Both the position numbers and the translations under genes were made by a program. Shown here one piece after another: positions 52,385 to 61,415 of a stretch of DNA of 64,000 nt. The notes under the pieces were generated by a model that made no database searches, was not told where the DNA came from, and saw nothing but the letters and a program-made list of their open reading frames with translations. Each line of letters begins with the position of its first letter. Within the stretch, counting starts at the first letter, position 1. The DNA comes from DALYLB01 sp964468345 (GTDB lineage: Bacteria; Acidobacteriota; Blastocatellia; RBC074), in NCBI GenBank assembly GCA_964468345.1, contig CAYXVZ010000012.1, positions 49,819-113,818 on the forward strand. The letters run 5' to 3'.

Positions 52385-55378
52385 ATGCAAGAAAAAAAGA
52401 CCGTTATGATCAGCAGCACCGCGCGCGACCTGCCCGCCCATCGCAAGGAAGTCATGGACGCGTGCCTGCGCCAAGGCATGCATCCCGTGATGATGGAGCA
52501 CCTGCCCGCCAGTGGCGACGAAGCCATCGGCGCGTCCCTGAAAATGGTCGATGAAGCCGATGTCTATCTCGGCGTATTCGCGCATCGCTATGGCTACGTG
52601 CCGGATGGGCGCGAGATCTCCGTCACCGAGATGGAATATCAGCGCGCGGTTGAACGAAAGATTCCGCGGTTGATCTTCGTGATGGGAGAAGACCATCCGA
52701 TCAAAGCCAAAGATATCGAGGTCGAGGCCGTCGCGCAGCTCAAGGCCTTCAAGGCGCGCGTGCAGATCGAGAACATCGTCAACTTCTTCGATTCGCCGGC
52801 CGACCTGCGCGCCAAAGCCATCGACAGCCTCTCCAAACTTCGCGAGCCAAATCCGAATGCCTTTCATTATATTAGCGACATTCCCGCGCCGCCCGAGCCC
52901 TTCATTGCGCATCCGTATACATTGCTGCAAACGCACCGGTTGGTCGGGCGGCAGGCGGAATTGAACCTGCTGACTGATTGGGTCGCGAAGCCCGGCACCG
53001 TTGTTTACAACACGCACATCCTGAATATCGTGGCGCTCGGCGGCGTGGGCAAGAGCGCCCTGACCTGGAAATGGTTCACCGACATCGCGCCGCAGGAAAT
53101 GAAGCCGCTGGTCGGGCGGATGTGGTGGAGCTTTTATGAAAGCGATGCCCGCTTTGAAAACTTCGTTGCGCGCGCGCTGGCCTATGTATCGCGCAAGCCG
53201 CTGGCCGAGGTCGAGAAGATCCCCGCGCCCGATCGCGAAACGCAATTGCTGGCCGCGCTCGATCGCGAACCCTTCCTGCTGGTGCTCGACGGGCTCGAAC
53301 GCATTCTGACAGCTTATGCGCGGATGGATGCGGCGCATCTATCCGACGATGCATACGATCAGGCAACCGCGAACTGGGTGGCGAATGCCATTGGCCTGCC
53401 CGCCGGCGCGGCGCAATCCTTCACGGGCCAGCACCGCCTGCGCAGAACGGCCGATCCGCGCGCGGGCGCGTTCCTGCGCAAACTGACGACGGTTCGTCAC
53501 AGCCGGATTCTGGTCAGCACGCGGCTTTATCCGTTCGACCTGCAGATGGTCACGGGCGAGCCGCTCGGGAATTGTTTTGCGTATTTCCTGCCGGGCCTCG
53601 CCGAGGATGACGCGCTCGATCTCTGGCGATCTTTCGGCGCAAGCGGTTCGCGAGATGAGTTATCGGCGATCTTTCGGCGCGTGGAGAATCATCCGTTGTT
53701 GATTCAATCGCTGGCCGGAGAAGTCGCAAGATTTCGTCGAGGACCGGGCAACTTTGACAAATGGCGAAAGGCGCATCCGGACTTCGATCCATTTCGGGAT
53801 TTGTCTCTCACGCAGGTGAAATCGCACCTGCTCGAATACGCGTTGCGCGGATTGAGCGATTGGGACCTGCAGGTGCTGCAAACGATCGCGGCCTTTCGGA
53901 TGCCCGCGAGTTACGACACGCTTGCTGAATTGTTGATCGCCAAAGCCCGCCGCAGCAAGCGCCGCCCCGTGGTCGGAGAGCAGGGACTCGACGCGGTTCT
54001 CGCCGAACTCGAAGACCGGGGCCTGGTCGGCTGGGACAAGCGCGCCAACCGCTATGACCTGCATCCGATCGTGCGCGGCGTGGTGTGGGGCGCGCTCGAA
54101 AGCGAAGCGCGGCAGGGCGTGTACACTCGGCTGCACGCCCATTTCGAGGCCGCGCCGATGATCGAGGATTATCTTGAGGTCAACAGCCTGGAAGACCTGA
54201 CGCCCGCCATGGAGCTTTATAACACGCTGATCGGCCTCGGCCGGTATGAAGATGCCTTCATCGTCTTTCGCGACCGGTTGGAGTACGCCACGCTCTGGCG
54301 CCTGAGCGCCAGCCGCCAGCGGATCGAATTACTGGAATCGCTCTTCCCCGACGGCGTCGAGCAAGCGCCACGATTGAGTGAGCCGCGCATGAAGGGCTAC
54401 ACGCTCAATGCGCTGGCGATGGGTTATGTGGCCATTGGGCAGCCGGGAGGCGCGATTCCCTTGCTTCGCCGCAGCAACGAAATCGATTCTGCACAGAAGG
54501 ACGACAAGAATCTCAGCGTTGGCCTCGGCAACCTATCGGATGCACTACGCCTGTCAGGCGCACTCCGCGAAGCGGAATCGGCCGCACGCCAGGCACTACT
54601 TATCACTCGCACGACGGAGGATCGCTTTAAGGAAGGAGTTATCCTGTATCTTCTTGGCGTGGCGCTGGCGGCTTGCGGAATAGTGGAGGAATCGGACGCG
54701 GCCCTGCGACGCTCCCTTCGCATCTGGATTGCGCAGTCCGATCGCCAGTCCGAAGGGGTAGTCAATGCCTATCTCGCGCAGCGGGCGCTGTGGGTTGGCG
54801 ATTTTGCCGACGCATGCAAACTTGCCGATCGCGCCTGGGAACTGGCGCATGATTTGAAATACGAGCGCGATTTCATCCGCGCAGCGCGGGTGCAGGGAGC
54901 GGCGGCGCTGGGGCTTGGCGATTTCCCCGTTGCCGAGGAACGATTGCATCACGCGCTGACCCGCGCGCGGCAGGTGAATCTTGCGGAAGAAGAACTGCCC
55001 GCCCTGATCGCGCTGGCGGAGATGCGCCGCCGGGAGGGGCGATTGCCTGAGGCCCGCGAACTGCTCGACGATGTGTGGGACGGAGCCGAGCGCGGGCCGT
55101 ATCCATTGGAAAACGCCGATGCCCTGAATGTGCTGGCGCAGATCGAACGCGATGCGGGCCGCACCGCGCAGGCCATCGACGCGGCCACGCAAGCCTATCC
55201 CCTGGCCTGGTGCGATGGACCGCCCTATGCCTATCACTGGGGCCTCGTCGCCGCCCAGAAACACCTCACCGAACTCGGCGCGCCGCTGCCGGCCATGCCG
55301 CCCTTCGATCCGGGGAAATTTGCGCCAATGCCGGAGGTTGAGATTGATCCGGATGATGAGTTTCATGCGGAAGAGTAG
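52385..55378 (+). CDS. DUF4062 - STAND NTPase - TPR protein, NLR-like conflict ATPase
   Basis: The 997-residue protein has an N-terminal DUF4062 domain at about 5-100 (KKTVMISSTARDLPAHRKEV, ADVYLGVFAHRYGYVPDG, SVTEMEYQRAVERKIPRL). A NACHT/NB-ARC-like STAND ATPase follows: VGRQAELNLL at about 187, Walker A GGVGKS at 219-224, Walker B FLLVLDGLERI at about 300. A winged helix and a TPR solenoid run from about 640 to 960. This three-part plan is typical of bacterial NLR-like proteins, in which the repeats sense and the N-terminal domain acts. GAGG precedes ATG 52385. The frame is open further upstream through the palindrome array, which I excluded. No partner gene is adjacent. Confidence 0.93.
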   Translation: MQEKKTVMISSTARDLPAHRKEVMDACLRQGMHPVMMEHLPASGDEAIGASLKMVDEADVYLGVFAHRYGYVPDGREISVTEMEYQRAVERKIPRLIFVMGEDHPIKAKDIEVEAVAQLKAFKARVQIENIVNFFDSPADLRAKAIDSLSKLREPNPNAFHYISDIPAPPEPFIAHPYTLLQTHRLVGRQAELNLLTDWVAKPGTVVYNTHILNIVALGGVGKSALTWKWFTDIAPQEMKPLVGRMWWSFYESDARFENFVARALAYVSRKPLAEVEKIPAPDRETQLLAALDREPFLLVLDGLERILTAYARMDAAHLSDDAYDQATANWVANAIGLPAGAAQSFTGQHRLRRTADPRAGAFLRKLTTVRHSRILVSTRLYPFDLQMVTGEPLGNCFAYFLPGLAEDDALDLWRSFGASGSRDELSAIFRRVENHPLLIQSLAGEVARFRRGPGNFDKWRKAHPDFDPFRDLSLTQVKSHLLEYALRGLSDWDLQVLQTIAAFRMPASYDTLAELLIAKARRSKRRPVVGEQGLDAVLAELEDRGLVGWDKRANRYDLHPIVRGVVWGALESEARQGVYTRLHAHFEAAPMIEDYLEVNSLEDLTPAMELYNTLIGLGRYEDAFIVFRDRLEYATLWRLSASRQRIELLESLFPDGVEQAPRLSEPRMKGYTLNALAMGYVAIGQPGGAIPLLRRSNEIDSAQKDDKNLSVGLGNLSDALRLSGALREAESAARQALLITRTTEDRFKEGVILYLLGVALAACGIVEESDAALRRSLRIWIAQSDRQSEGVVNAYLAQRALWVGDFADACKLADRAWELAHDLKYERDFIRAARVQGAAALGLGDFPVAEERLHHALTRARQVNLAEEELPALIALAEMRRREGRLPEARELLDDVWDGAERGPYPLENADALNVLAQIERDAGRTAQAIDAATQAYPLAWCDGPPYAYHWGLVAAQKHLTELGAPLPAMPPFDPGKFAPMPEVEIDPDDEFHAEE

Positions 55379-55389
55379 GCTTTTGCGAA

Positions 55390-55668
55390 GGGAAACCCGT
55401 TTCATTTTCCATATCTCATTTCTCATTTCTCATTTGTCGTTGAAAAACATTCCTCGCCATGGAGTGAGCAATACTCCGGTGTAGATGATGATGATGAGTT
55501 TCATTCGAATGCATAGGCTTATCTCATTTCTTATTTCTCAGTTGTCATTTTTTCCAGGCCATATCTACACCGGAACTTTGTTCACTCCATGGCGAGGAAT
55601 GTTTTTCAACGACAAATGAGAAATGAGAAATGAGATATGGAAAATGAAACGGGTTCCCCAACCTGATC
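55390..55668. repeat. very long intergenic inverted repeat (about 100-bp arms)
   Basis: The left arm 55390-55488 (GAAACCCGTTTCATTTTCC, ATATCTCATTTCTCATTTC, GAAAAACATTCCTCGCCATG, ACTCCGGTGTAGAT) is mirrored at 55563-55668 (ATCTACACCGGAACTTTG, CCATGGCGAGGAATG, GAGATATGGAAAATGAAAC). The middle carries single-arm copies of TCATTTCTTATTTCTC. It lies between the STAND gene and the GMC gene. Confidence 0.93.
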
Positions 55669-55767
55669 TTCCTCTTTCCCGCTTCGCTGCCCACCATTTT
55701 TCCTTTCTCCTCCGGAATTTTTTCTTTCTCCATCGGGATAACACACATGGAAAAAGGAGGGAGAGCA

Positions 55768-57336
55768 ATGGCGAATGCCTTTCAATACGATGTGATCATT
55801 ATCGGCACAGGCGCGGGCGGCGGGACGCTGGCGCGGAAGCTGGCGCCGTCGGGGAAGCGGATCTTGCTGCTCGAGCGGGGCGGCTTTGTGCCGCGCGAGC
55901 GCGAGAACTGGGACTCGCGCGCGGTCAATGTAGAGGCCAAGTACAACACAAAAGAAATCTGGTATGACCGCGACGGGAAGCCGCTGCATCCGCATACGAA
56001 TTACAACGTGGGCGGGAATACCAAGTTTTATGGGGCGGCGCTGTTTCGCTTTCGCAAAGAAGACTTCGGTGAGCTGCGCCATTTCGACGGCGTATCGCCC
56101 GCGTGGCCGATTTCGTATGACGACCTGGAGCCTTATTACGCGCAGGCCGAGGCGATGTATCACGTTCACGGCACGCGCGGCGAAGACCCCACGGAAGCGC
56201 CCGCGAGCGGGCCGTATCCGCATCCGGCCGTCAGCCATGAGCCTCGCATCCAGCAACTGCACGAAGATTTCGCGCGCCTCGGCTGCAAGCCCTTTCACGT
56301 GCCGCTCGGCATTCAACTCAAAGAAGGCAATCATCGCAGCGCATGCATCCGCTGCGCGACCTGCGACGGCTTTCCATGCCTGGTGAATGCGAAATCCGAC
56401 GCGCATGTGTGCGGCGTCGATCCGGCGCTGGACTATCCGAACGTCTCGCTGCTCACGGATGCGCTGGTCACGCGGCTCGAAACCGATGCGAATGGCCGCA
56501 GCGTTACGGGCGTGCGCGTGCGGCGCGATGGCGCGGAAGAGCGCTACACCGCGGATATCGTCGTGCTCTCGGCGGGGGCGATCAACTCGGCCGCGCTGCT
56601 GTTGCGATCGGCGAACGATCGGCATCCGCGGGGCCTGGCGAACGCCAGCGATGTGGTGGGCCGGCATTATATGGGCCACGTGAATTCGGTGCTGCTCGCG
56701 ATTTCGAAATGTCCCAATCCGACGATCTTTCAAAAGACGCTGGGGCTGAATGATTTTTATTTCGGATCGAAGGACTGGGATTATCCGATGGGGCACATCT
56801 CCTTCGTGGGCAAGCTCGACGGCGTCACGCTGTCGGCGGGCGCGCCCGCGATCGCGCCGGGCTTCACGCTGGAGATGATGGCGAAACATTCGCTCGATTT
56901 CTGGCTGACGACCGAAGACCTGCCGCACGCCGACAATCGCGTCACGCTCGACCGAGAGGGCAACATCGTCCTGTCTTATCAGCCCAACAATCTCGAAGCG
57001 CACAAACGATTGCAGGCCAAACTGCAGGACCTGATGAAACAGCAGGGCCGCTGCGGCGTGCATGGGCACGAATGCCATCAGGGCCTGTTTTCGCGCAATC
57101 TGTTTCTGGGCCAGCGCATTCCGCTCGCGGGCGTCGCGCATCAGAACGGCACGATTCGATTCGGTACGGACCCGAAGACTTCGGCACTGGACGTGCATTG
57201 CAAAGCGCACGATCTCGATAATCTGTATGTCGTCGATGGCAGCTTTTTCGTCTCGAGCGCAGCGGTCAATCCGGCGCTCACGATCATGGCGAACGCGCTC
57301 CGCGTGGGAGAGCATTTGTTGGAGAGGATGCGATGA
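55768..57336 (+). CDS. GMC-family FAD oxidoreductase
   Basis: The 522-residue protein has the FAD-binding GTGAGGGTLARKLA at about 14-27, the LLLERGG loop, the family phrase NYNVGGNTKFYGAAL at about 82-96 and the C-terminal VDGSFFVSSAAVNPALTIMA, where the His/Asn pair of GMC catalysis lies (VHGHECH further up may supply the His). It oxidises an alcohol or sugar; the substrate is unknown. AGGAGGG precedes ATG 55768, 7 codons after an in-frame ATG at 55747 with no such signal. No signal peptide was seen. Its stop overlaps the next gene's ATG (ATGA), so the two are translated together. Confidence 0.94.
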   Translation: MANAFQYDVIIIGTGAGGGTLARKLAPSGKRILLLERGGFVPRERENWDSRAVNVEAKYNTKEIWYDRDGKPLHPHTNYNVGGNTKFYGAALFRFRKEDFGELRHFDGVSPAWPISYDDLEPYYAQAEAMYHVHGTRGEDPTEAPASGPYPHPAVSHEPRIQQLHEDFARLGCKPFHVPLGIQLKEGNHRSACIRCATCDGFPCLVNAKSDAHVCGVDPALDYPNVSLLTDALVTRLETDANGRSVTGVRVRRDGAEERYTADIVVLSAGAINSAALLLRSANDRHPRGLANASDVVGRHYMGHVNSVLLAISKCPNPTIFQKTLGLNDFYFGSKDWDYPMGHISFVGKLDGVTLSAGAPAIAPGFTLEMMAKHSLDFWLTTEDLPHADNRVTLDREGNIVLSYQPNNLEAHKRLQAKLQDLMKQQGRCGVHGHECHQGLFSRNLFLGQRIPLAGVAHQNGTIRFGTDPKTSALDVHCKAHDLDNLYVVDGSFFVSSAAVNPALTIMANALRVGEHLLERMR

Positions 57337-58400
57337 ATCAAAAAAATCAAAAGGCAAAGGGCAAAAGGCAAATATCAAAAATGGTTTCCCCCTTTTGCCT
57401 TTTGATATTTGCCTTTTGCCTTTTGCTTTCTTCGGCTTCTGCCCAGCAAGCGGCAATATCACGCATCGACGCCATCGGCCTCACCGTCGCGGATGCCGAT
57501 CGGTCGGTCAAGTTCTTTTCGAAGGTGTTGTCTTTCGAAAAAGTCTCTGACGTGGAAATCACCGGCGACGAGATCGAACATCTGCAGGGGCTGTTCGGCG
57601 TGCGGATGCGGGTGGTGCGGATGCGGCTGGGCGAGGAGTTCATCGAACTGACCGAATACCTCGCGCCGCGCGGACGACCCGTGCCCGTGGATTCGCGCAG
57701 CAATGACCGCTGGTTTCAGCATATTGCGATCATCACGTCCGATATGGATCGCGCCTATCAATGGCTGCGCAAAAACAAGGTCGAGCACGCTTCGACGGGG
57801 CCGCAGCGATTGCCCGATTGGAATCCGAATGCGGGCGGCATCCGGGCGTTTTATTTCAAGGACCCGGACGGACACGCGCTCGAAATCCTGCAGTTCCCCG
57901 AGGGCAAGGGCGACGCGAAATGGCATCGTCTTGCGAAAGAAGATGCCGCGCGTATGTTTCTGGGCATCGATCATACGGCGATCGTGGTGCGCGATACGGA
58001 CACCAGCTTGCGGTTTTATCGCGATACGCTGGGGCTGCGCGTGGCGGGCGAGAGCGAAAACTCCGGCATCGAGCAGGAGCGCTTGAACAACGTCTTCGGC
58101 GCGCGCCTGCGCATCACGGGTCTGCGCGCCGCGGCGGGGCCGGGCATCGAATTTCTCGAATACCTCGCGCCGCGCGACGGCCGGCCCGCGCCGCCGGATG
58201 CGAAAGCCAACGACCTGACGCACTGGCAGACGAAACTCGTCACGAATGAAATCGAATCGATCGCAACGCGATTGCGCCAGGGCCGCTATGCCTTTCTTTC
58301 CACCGGCATCACCGGCTTTGCCGACCCTGCGCTCGGCTTCAAACGAAGCCTTGTTGTGCGCGATCCCGATTCGCATGCGATGCAATTGATTGAGAAATGA
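57333..58400 (+). CDS. two-domain VOC (glyoxalase-fold) protein with repeat-derived signal peptide
   Basis: The 355-residue protein has two vicinal-oxygen-chelate domains, at about 42-190 (ISRIDAIGLTVADADRSVKF, FYFKDPDGHALEILQFP) and 205-355 (FLGIDHTAIVVRDTDTSLRFY, VVRDPDSHAMQLIE). They would bind a metal and act on a small oxidised substrate. The N-terminus is read from a hairpin repeat: codons for NQKNQKAKGKRQISK and VSPFCLLIFAFCLLLSSASA come from the two arms. The second arm gives a working signal peptide with AQQ after the cut. ATGA overlap with the GMC gene suggests a joint pathway. A start at Met17 (57381) is possible and would make the signal peptide standard in length. Confidence 0.9.
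   Translation: MNQKNQKAKGKRQISKMVSPFCLLIFAFCLLLSSASAQQAAISRIDAIGLTVADADRSVKFFSKVLSFEKVSDVEITGDEIEHLQGLFGVRMRVVRMRLGEEFIELTEYLAPRGRPVPVDSRSNDRWFQHIAIITSDMDRAYQWLRKNKVEHASTGPQRLPDWNPNAGGIRAFYFKDPDGHALEILQFPEGKGDAKWHRLAKEDAARMFLGIDHTAIVVRDTDTSLRFYRDTLGLRVAGESENSGIEQERLNNVFGARLRITGLRAAAGPGIEFLEYLAPRDGRPAPPDAKANDLTHWQTKLVTNEIESIATRLRQGRYAFLSTGITGFADPALGFKRSLVVRDPDSHAMQLIEK
57339..57426. repeat. hairpin repeat lying inside a coding region
   Basis: AATCAAAAGGCAAAGGGCAA / AAGGCAAATATCAAAA on the left is mirrored by CTTTTGCCTTTTGATATTTG / CCTTTTGCCTTTTGC on the right. It encodes the first 30 residues of the VOC protein. The same words occur at 23928-23965. Confidence 0.93.
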
Positions 58401-58406
58401 TTTTTT

Positions 58407-58501
58407 TCATCCACGAAGTCACACGAAGGAGCACGAAGAAAAGAATCTACTGACGCGAGGATTGCCTTTCTTCGTGCTCCTTCGTGTGACTTCGTGGATG
58501 A
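58407..58501. repeat. perfect 35-bp-arm hairpin of CACGAAG words
   Basis: Arms 58407-58441 and 58467-58501 are exact reverse complements (TCATCCACGAAGTCACACG... against ...CGTGTGACTTCGTGGATGA), loop 25 bases. It separates the VOC and glucosidase genes and ends 23 bp before the next ATG. Confidence 0.96.
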
Positions 58502-58524
58502 ACTTTTTATTGAAGAGGCACGCA

Positions 58525-61215
58525 ATGAAGACAGAGAGACAGGCTGAAGCGCGGCGCTTGGCTGAATCCGAAGCCCGCGAGAAACACTGGAAGCGATGGG
58601 GACCGTATCTGAGCGAGCGCGCATGGGGAACGGTGCGCGAGGATTATTCGCCGAATGGGACGGCATGGGATTATCTGCCGCATGAACAGGCGCGATCGAA
58701 GGCCTATCGCTGGAATGAAGACGGACTGGCCGGCATCAGCGACCGGCGGCAGCACATCTGTTTCGCCCTCGCGCTCTGGAACGGCCGCGATCCGATCCTG
58801 AAAGAGCGCCCCTTCGGCCTGACGGGCAACGAAGGCAATCACGGCGAAGACGTCAAGGACTATTACTTCTATCTCGACTCGACGCCGACGCATTCGTACA
58901 TGAAATATCTGTACAAATACCCGCACGCTGAATTCCCCTATGCGCGCCTGATCGAAGAGAACCGCCATCGCGACAAACTCGCGCCCGAATTCGAATTGAT
59001 CGACACGGGCGTTTTCGATGAGAACCGCTATTTCGATGTGTTCGTCGAATACGCCAAGGCCGACGTCGAAGACATTCTCATTCGCATCCAGGTCTTCAAT
59101 CGCGGGCCGGAAGCGGCGGAACTGCACATGCTGCCCACACTCTGGTTTCGGAATACATGGTCGTGGAGTGACAAAGGGGAGAAAGGGCGAGTGAGCGAGG
59201 GCGTCGGACAATCCGCAATCCGCAATCCGCAATCCGCAATCATCGAGGTGGATCATCCGGTGATGGGACGGCGCTATTTGTATTGCGAGGACGCGCCGCA
59301 GTTGCTGTTCACCGAAAACGAAACGAATGTGCGGCGGCTGTATGGAGTGGAAGAGGGGGCGCGATATTGCAAGGATGGGATCAATGACTTCGTGGTGAAT
59401 GGCGAAGAAGCCGCGGTCAATCCAGAGAAGGTCGGGACCAAGGCCGCCGCGCATTATCGAAGGATGCTCGGCGCGGGGGAATCCGTGACGGTGCGGCTGC
59501 GGTTCACGCCGGAAGGGAATCTAAACCCCTTCGAAGATTTCGATACCGTCTTCGCTGCGCGCCTGGCGGAGGCCGATGAATTCTATGCAAATGTGATTCC
59601 GCAGGATTCCTCGGAAGACGCGCGCAATGTGATGCGGCAGGCCTTCGGCGGCCTGCTCTGGTCGAAGCAGTTTTATCATTATGTCGTCAACGAATGGATC
59701 AACGGCGATCCGGCGCAGCCTGCGCCCGCGGCCGAACGCAGGCGCGGCCGCAATCACGATTGGCCGCATCTTTATAACGCCGATGTCATTTCGATGCCCG
59801 ATAAATGGGAATATCCGTGGTATGCCGCGTGGGATCTGGCCTTTCACTGCGTGCCGCTGGCCCTGGTCGATTCGGACTTCGCGAAAGAGCAACTGCTGCT
59901 GATGTTGCGCGAATGGTATATGCATCCGAACGGACAATTGCCCGCCTATGAATGGGCCTTCGGCGATGTCAATCCGCCGGTGCATGCCTGGGCCGCGTGG
60001 CGCGTGTATAAGATCGAAAAGAAACAGCGCGGCACGGGCGATACGGCTTTTTTGAAACGCGTCTTTCAAAAGCTGCTGCTCAATTTCACGTGGTGGGTCA
60101 ATCGCAAGGACGCGCACGGGATGAATGTCTTCCAGGGCGGTTTCCTCGGCCTCGACAACATCGGCGTCTTCGATCGCAGCGCGCCGCTGCCCACGGGCGG
60201 GCACATTTCGCAATCGGACGGCACCAGCTGGATGGCGATGTATGCCCTGAATCTATTGGCCATCGCGCTGGAATTATCGAAAGAGGATTCGTCTTATGAA
60301 GACGTCGCGAGCAAGTTCTGGGAGCATTTTCTCTACATCGCCCGCGCGATGAATCATCGCGGCGATGAAGAGATTTCGCTGTGGAATGAAGAAGACGGCT
60401 TCTTTTATGACGTGCTGCATTTGCCGGAATACGCGGGCGGCGTGTCGATCCCGATGAAGCTGCGCTCGATGGTCGGCCTCATTCCGCTCTATGCCGTAGA
60501 GACGCTGGAACCGGAAATGCTCGATCAATTGCCGGGGTTCAAACGCCGCATGGAATGGTTCATCGAAAACCGGCCCGACCTGACGGAAAACGTCGCCTGC
60601 ATGGAATCGCCCGGCCGCGGCGCGCGACGTTTGCTCTCGGTCATGACGCAGGACCAGTTGCGGCGCGTGCTGGCCGTGATGCTCGATGAAAACGAATTCC
60701 TTTCGCCGCACGGGATTCGCGCCATCTCGCGCCGCCATCGCGAAGATCCGTATGTCTTGCACGTCAACGGCAGCCAGTACCGCGTGGATTACGAACCGGC
60801 CGAATCGAGCACAGGCCTGTTCGGCGGCAATTCGAACTGGCGCGGTCCCATCTGGTTTCCGGTGAATTATCTGTTGATCGAATCGCTGCAGAAATTTCAC
60901 CACTACCTCGGCGATGATTTTCAGGTCGAATGCCCAACCGGCTCCGGCCAATGGATGAACCTGGAACAGGTCGCCGCGGCGCTTTCCCAGCGCCTCTCCG
61001 CCATCTTCCTTCGTGATGAAACGGGCCGCCGCCCGGTCCACGGCGGGCTCGCCAACTTCCACGACGATCCGCACTGGCGCGATCTGCTTCTGTTTTACGA
61101 ATACTTTCACGGCGACAACGGCGCGGGCATCGGCGCCAGCCATCAGACGGGGTGGACGGGACTGGTTGCGAAGATGATGAAGGCAGGGGCGAGAAACGCA
61201 GGGGCGAGGGGATAG
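58525..61215 (+). CDS. MGH1-type glucosidase (GH63-like), altered by repeat insertions
   Basis: The 896-residue protein starts at MKTERQAEARRLAESEAREK (ATG 58525, GAAGAGG upstream). The N-terminal beta domain and the (alpha/alpha)6 barrel are of the MGH1/GH63 type: HDWPHLYNADVISMPDKWEY, YAAWDLAFHCVPLALVD, FQGGFLGLDNIGVFDRS, SQSDGTSWMAMYALNL and GGNSNWRGPIWFPVNYL. The acidic catalytic residues in WDLAFH and WRGPIW regions appear intact. It should release glucose from oligosaccharides in the cytoplasm. About residues 215-245 hold an insert that includes four AATCCGC units, and the last ten residues (AGARNAGARG) are read from the repeat downstream. Related proteins usually end before that point. 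Confidence 0.9.
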   Translation: MKTERQAEARRLAESEAREKHWKRWGPYLSERAWGTVREDYSPNGTAWDYLPHEQARSKAYRWNEDGLAGISDRRQHICFALALWNGRDPILKERPFGLTGNEGNHGEDVKDYYFYLDSTPTHSYMKYLYKYPHAEFPYARLIEENRHRDKLAPEFELIDTGVFDENRYFDVFVEYAKADVEDILIRIQVFNRGPEAAELHMLPTLWFRNTWSWSDKGEKGRVSEGVGQSAIRNPQSAIIEVDHPVMGRRYLYCEDAPQLLFTENETNVRRLYGVEEGARYCKDGINDFVVNGEEAAVNPEKVGTKAAAHYRRMLGAGESVTVRLRFTPEGNLNPFEDFDTVFAARLAEADEFYANVIPQDSSEDARNVMRQAFGGLLWSKQFYHYVVNEWINGDPAQPAPAAERRRGRNHDWPHLYNADVISMPDKWEYPWYAAWDLAFHCVPLALVDSDFAKEQLLLMLREWYMHPNGQLPAYEWAFGDVNPPVHAWAAWRVYKIEKKQRGTGDTAFLKRVFQKLLLNFTWWVNRKDAHGMNVFQGGFLGLDNIGVFDRSAPLPTGGHISQSDGTSWMAMYALNLLAIALELSKEDSSYEDVASKFWEHFLYIARAMNHRGDEEISLWNEEDGFFYDVLHLPEYAGGVSIPMKLRSMVGLIPLYAVETLEPEMLDQLPGFKRRMEWFIENRPDLTENVACMESPGRGARRLLSVMTQDQLRRVLAVMLDENEFLSPHGIRAISRRHREDPYVLHVNGSQYRVDYEPAESSTGLFGGNSNWRGPIWFPVNYLLIESLQKFHHYLGDDFQVECPTGSGQWMNLEQVAAALSQRLSAIFLRDETGRRPVHGGLANFHDDPHWRDLLLFYEYFHGDNGAGIGASHQTGWTGLVAKMMKAGARNAGARG
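59210..59241. repeat. AATCCGC heptamer tandem repeat inside glucosidase gene
   Basis: Four perfect AATCCGC units and a partial fifth lie in the coding frame (giving SAIRNPQSAI). Gain or loss of one unit would shift the frame, because 7 is not a multiple of 3. Confidence 0.95.
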
Positions 61216-61412
61216 GGGCGAGGGGCGAGGAAAGGAGGCAGCGGCAGTCGGCAGTTTTCTTGCCGAAAGGACTTTCGAAATTCTGTCGATTCGAACCAGG
61301 TTGCAACACTGGCATGAACCTGCCTCCTGCCGCTGCCTCCTGCCTCCCTGCTTTTCCTGCCGCTCCCTCCTGCTTCCTTTACTCGCCCCTCGCCCCTATC
61401 CCCTCGCCCCTG
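61186..61412. repeat. intergenic hairpin of GGGGCGAG and GGAGGCAG words
   Basis: GCAGGGGCGAGAAACGC, GGGATAGGGGCGAGGGGCGA and GGAGGCAGCGGCAGTCGGCA on the left are mirrored by CTGCCTCCTGCCGCTGCC, CTCGCCCCTCGCCCCTATC on the right. Its left end codes the glucosidase C-terminus. Confidence 0.9.
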
Positions 61413-61415
61413 TCT

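Noticed and set aside
55606..57462. 618-codon minus frame over the GMC gene
   Set aside because: It is antisense to a clear FAD oxidoreductase and part of it reads hairpin DNA.
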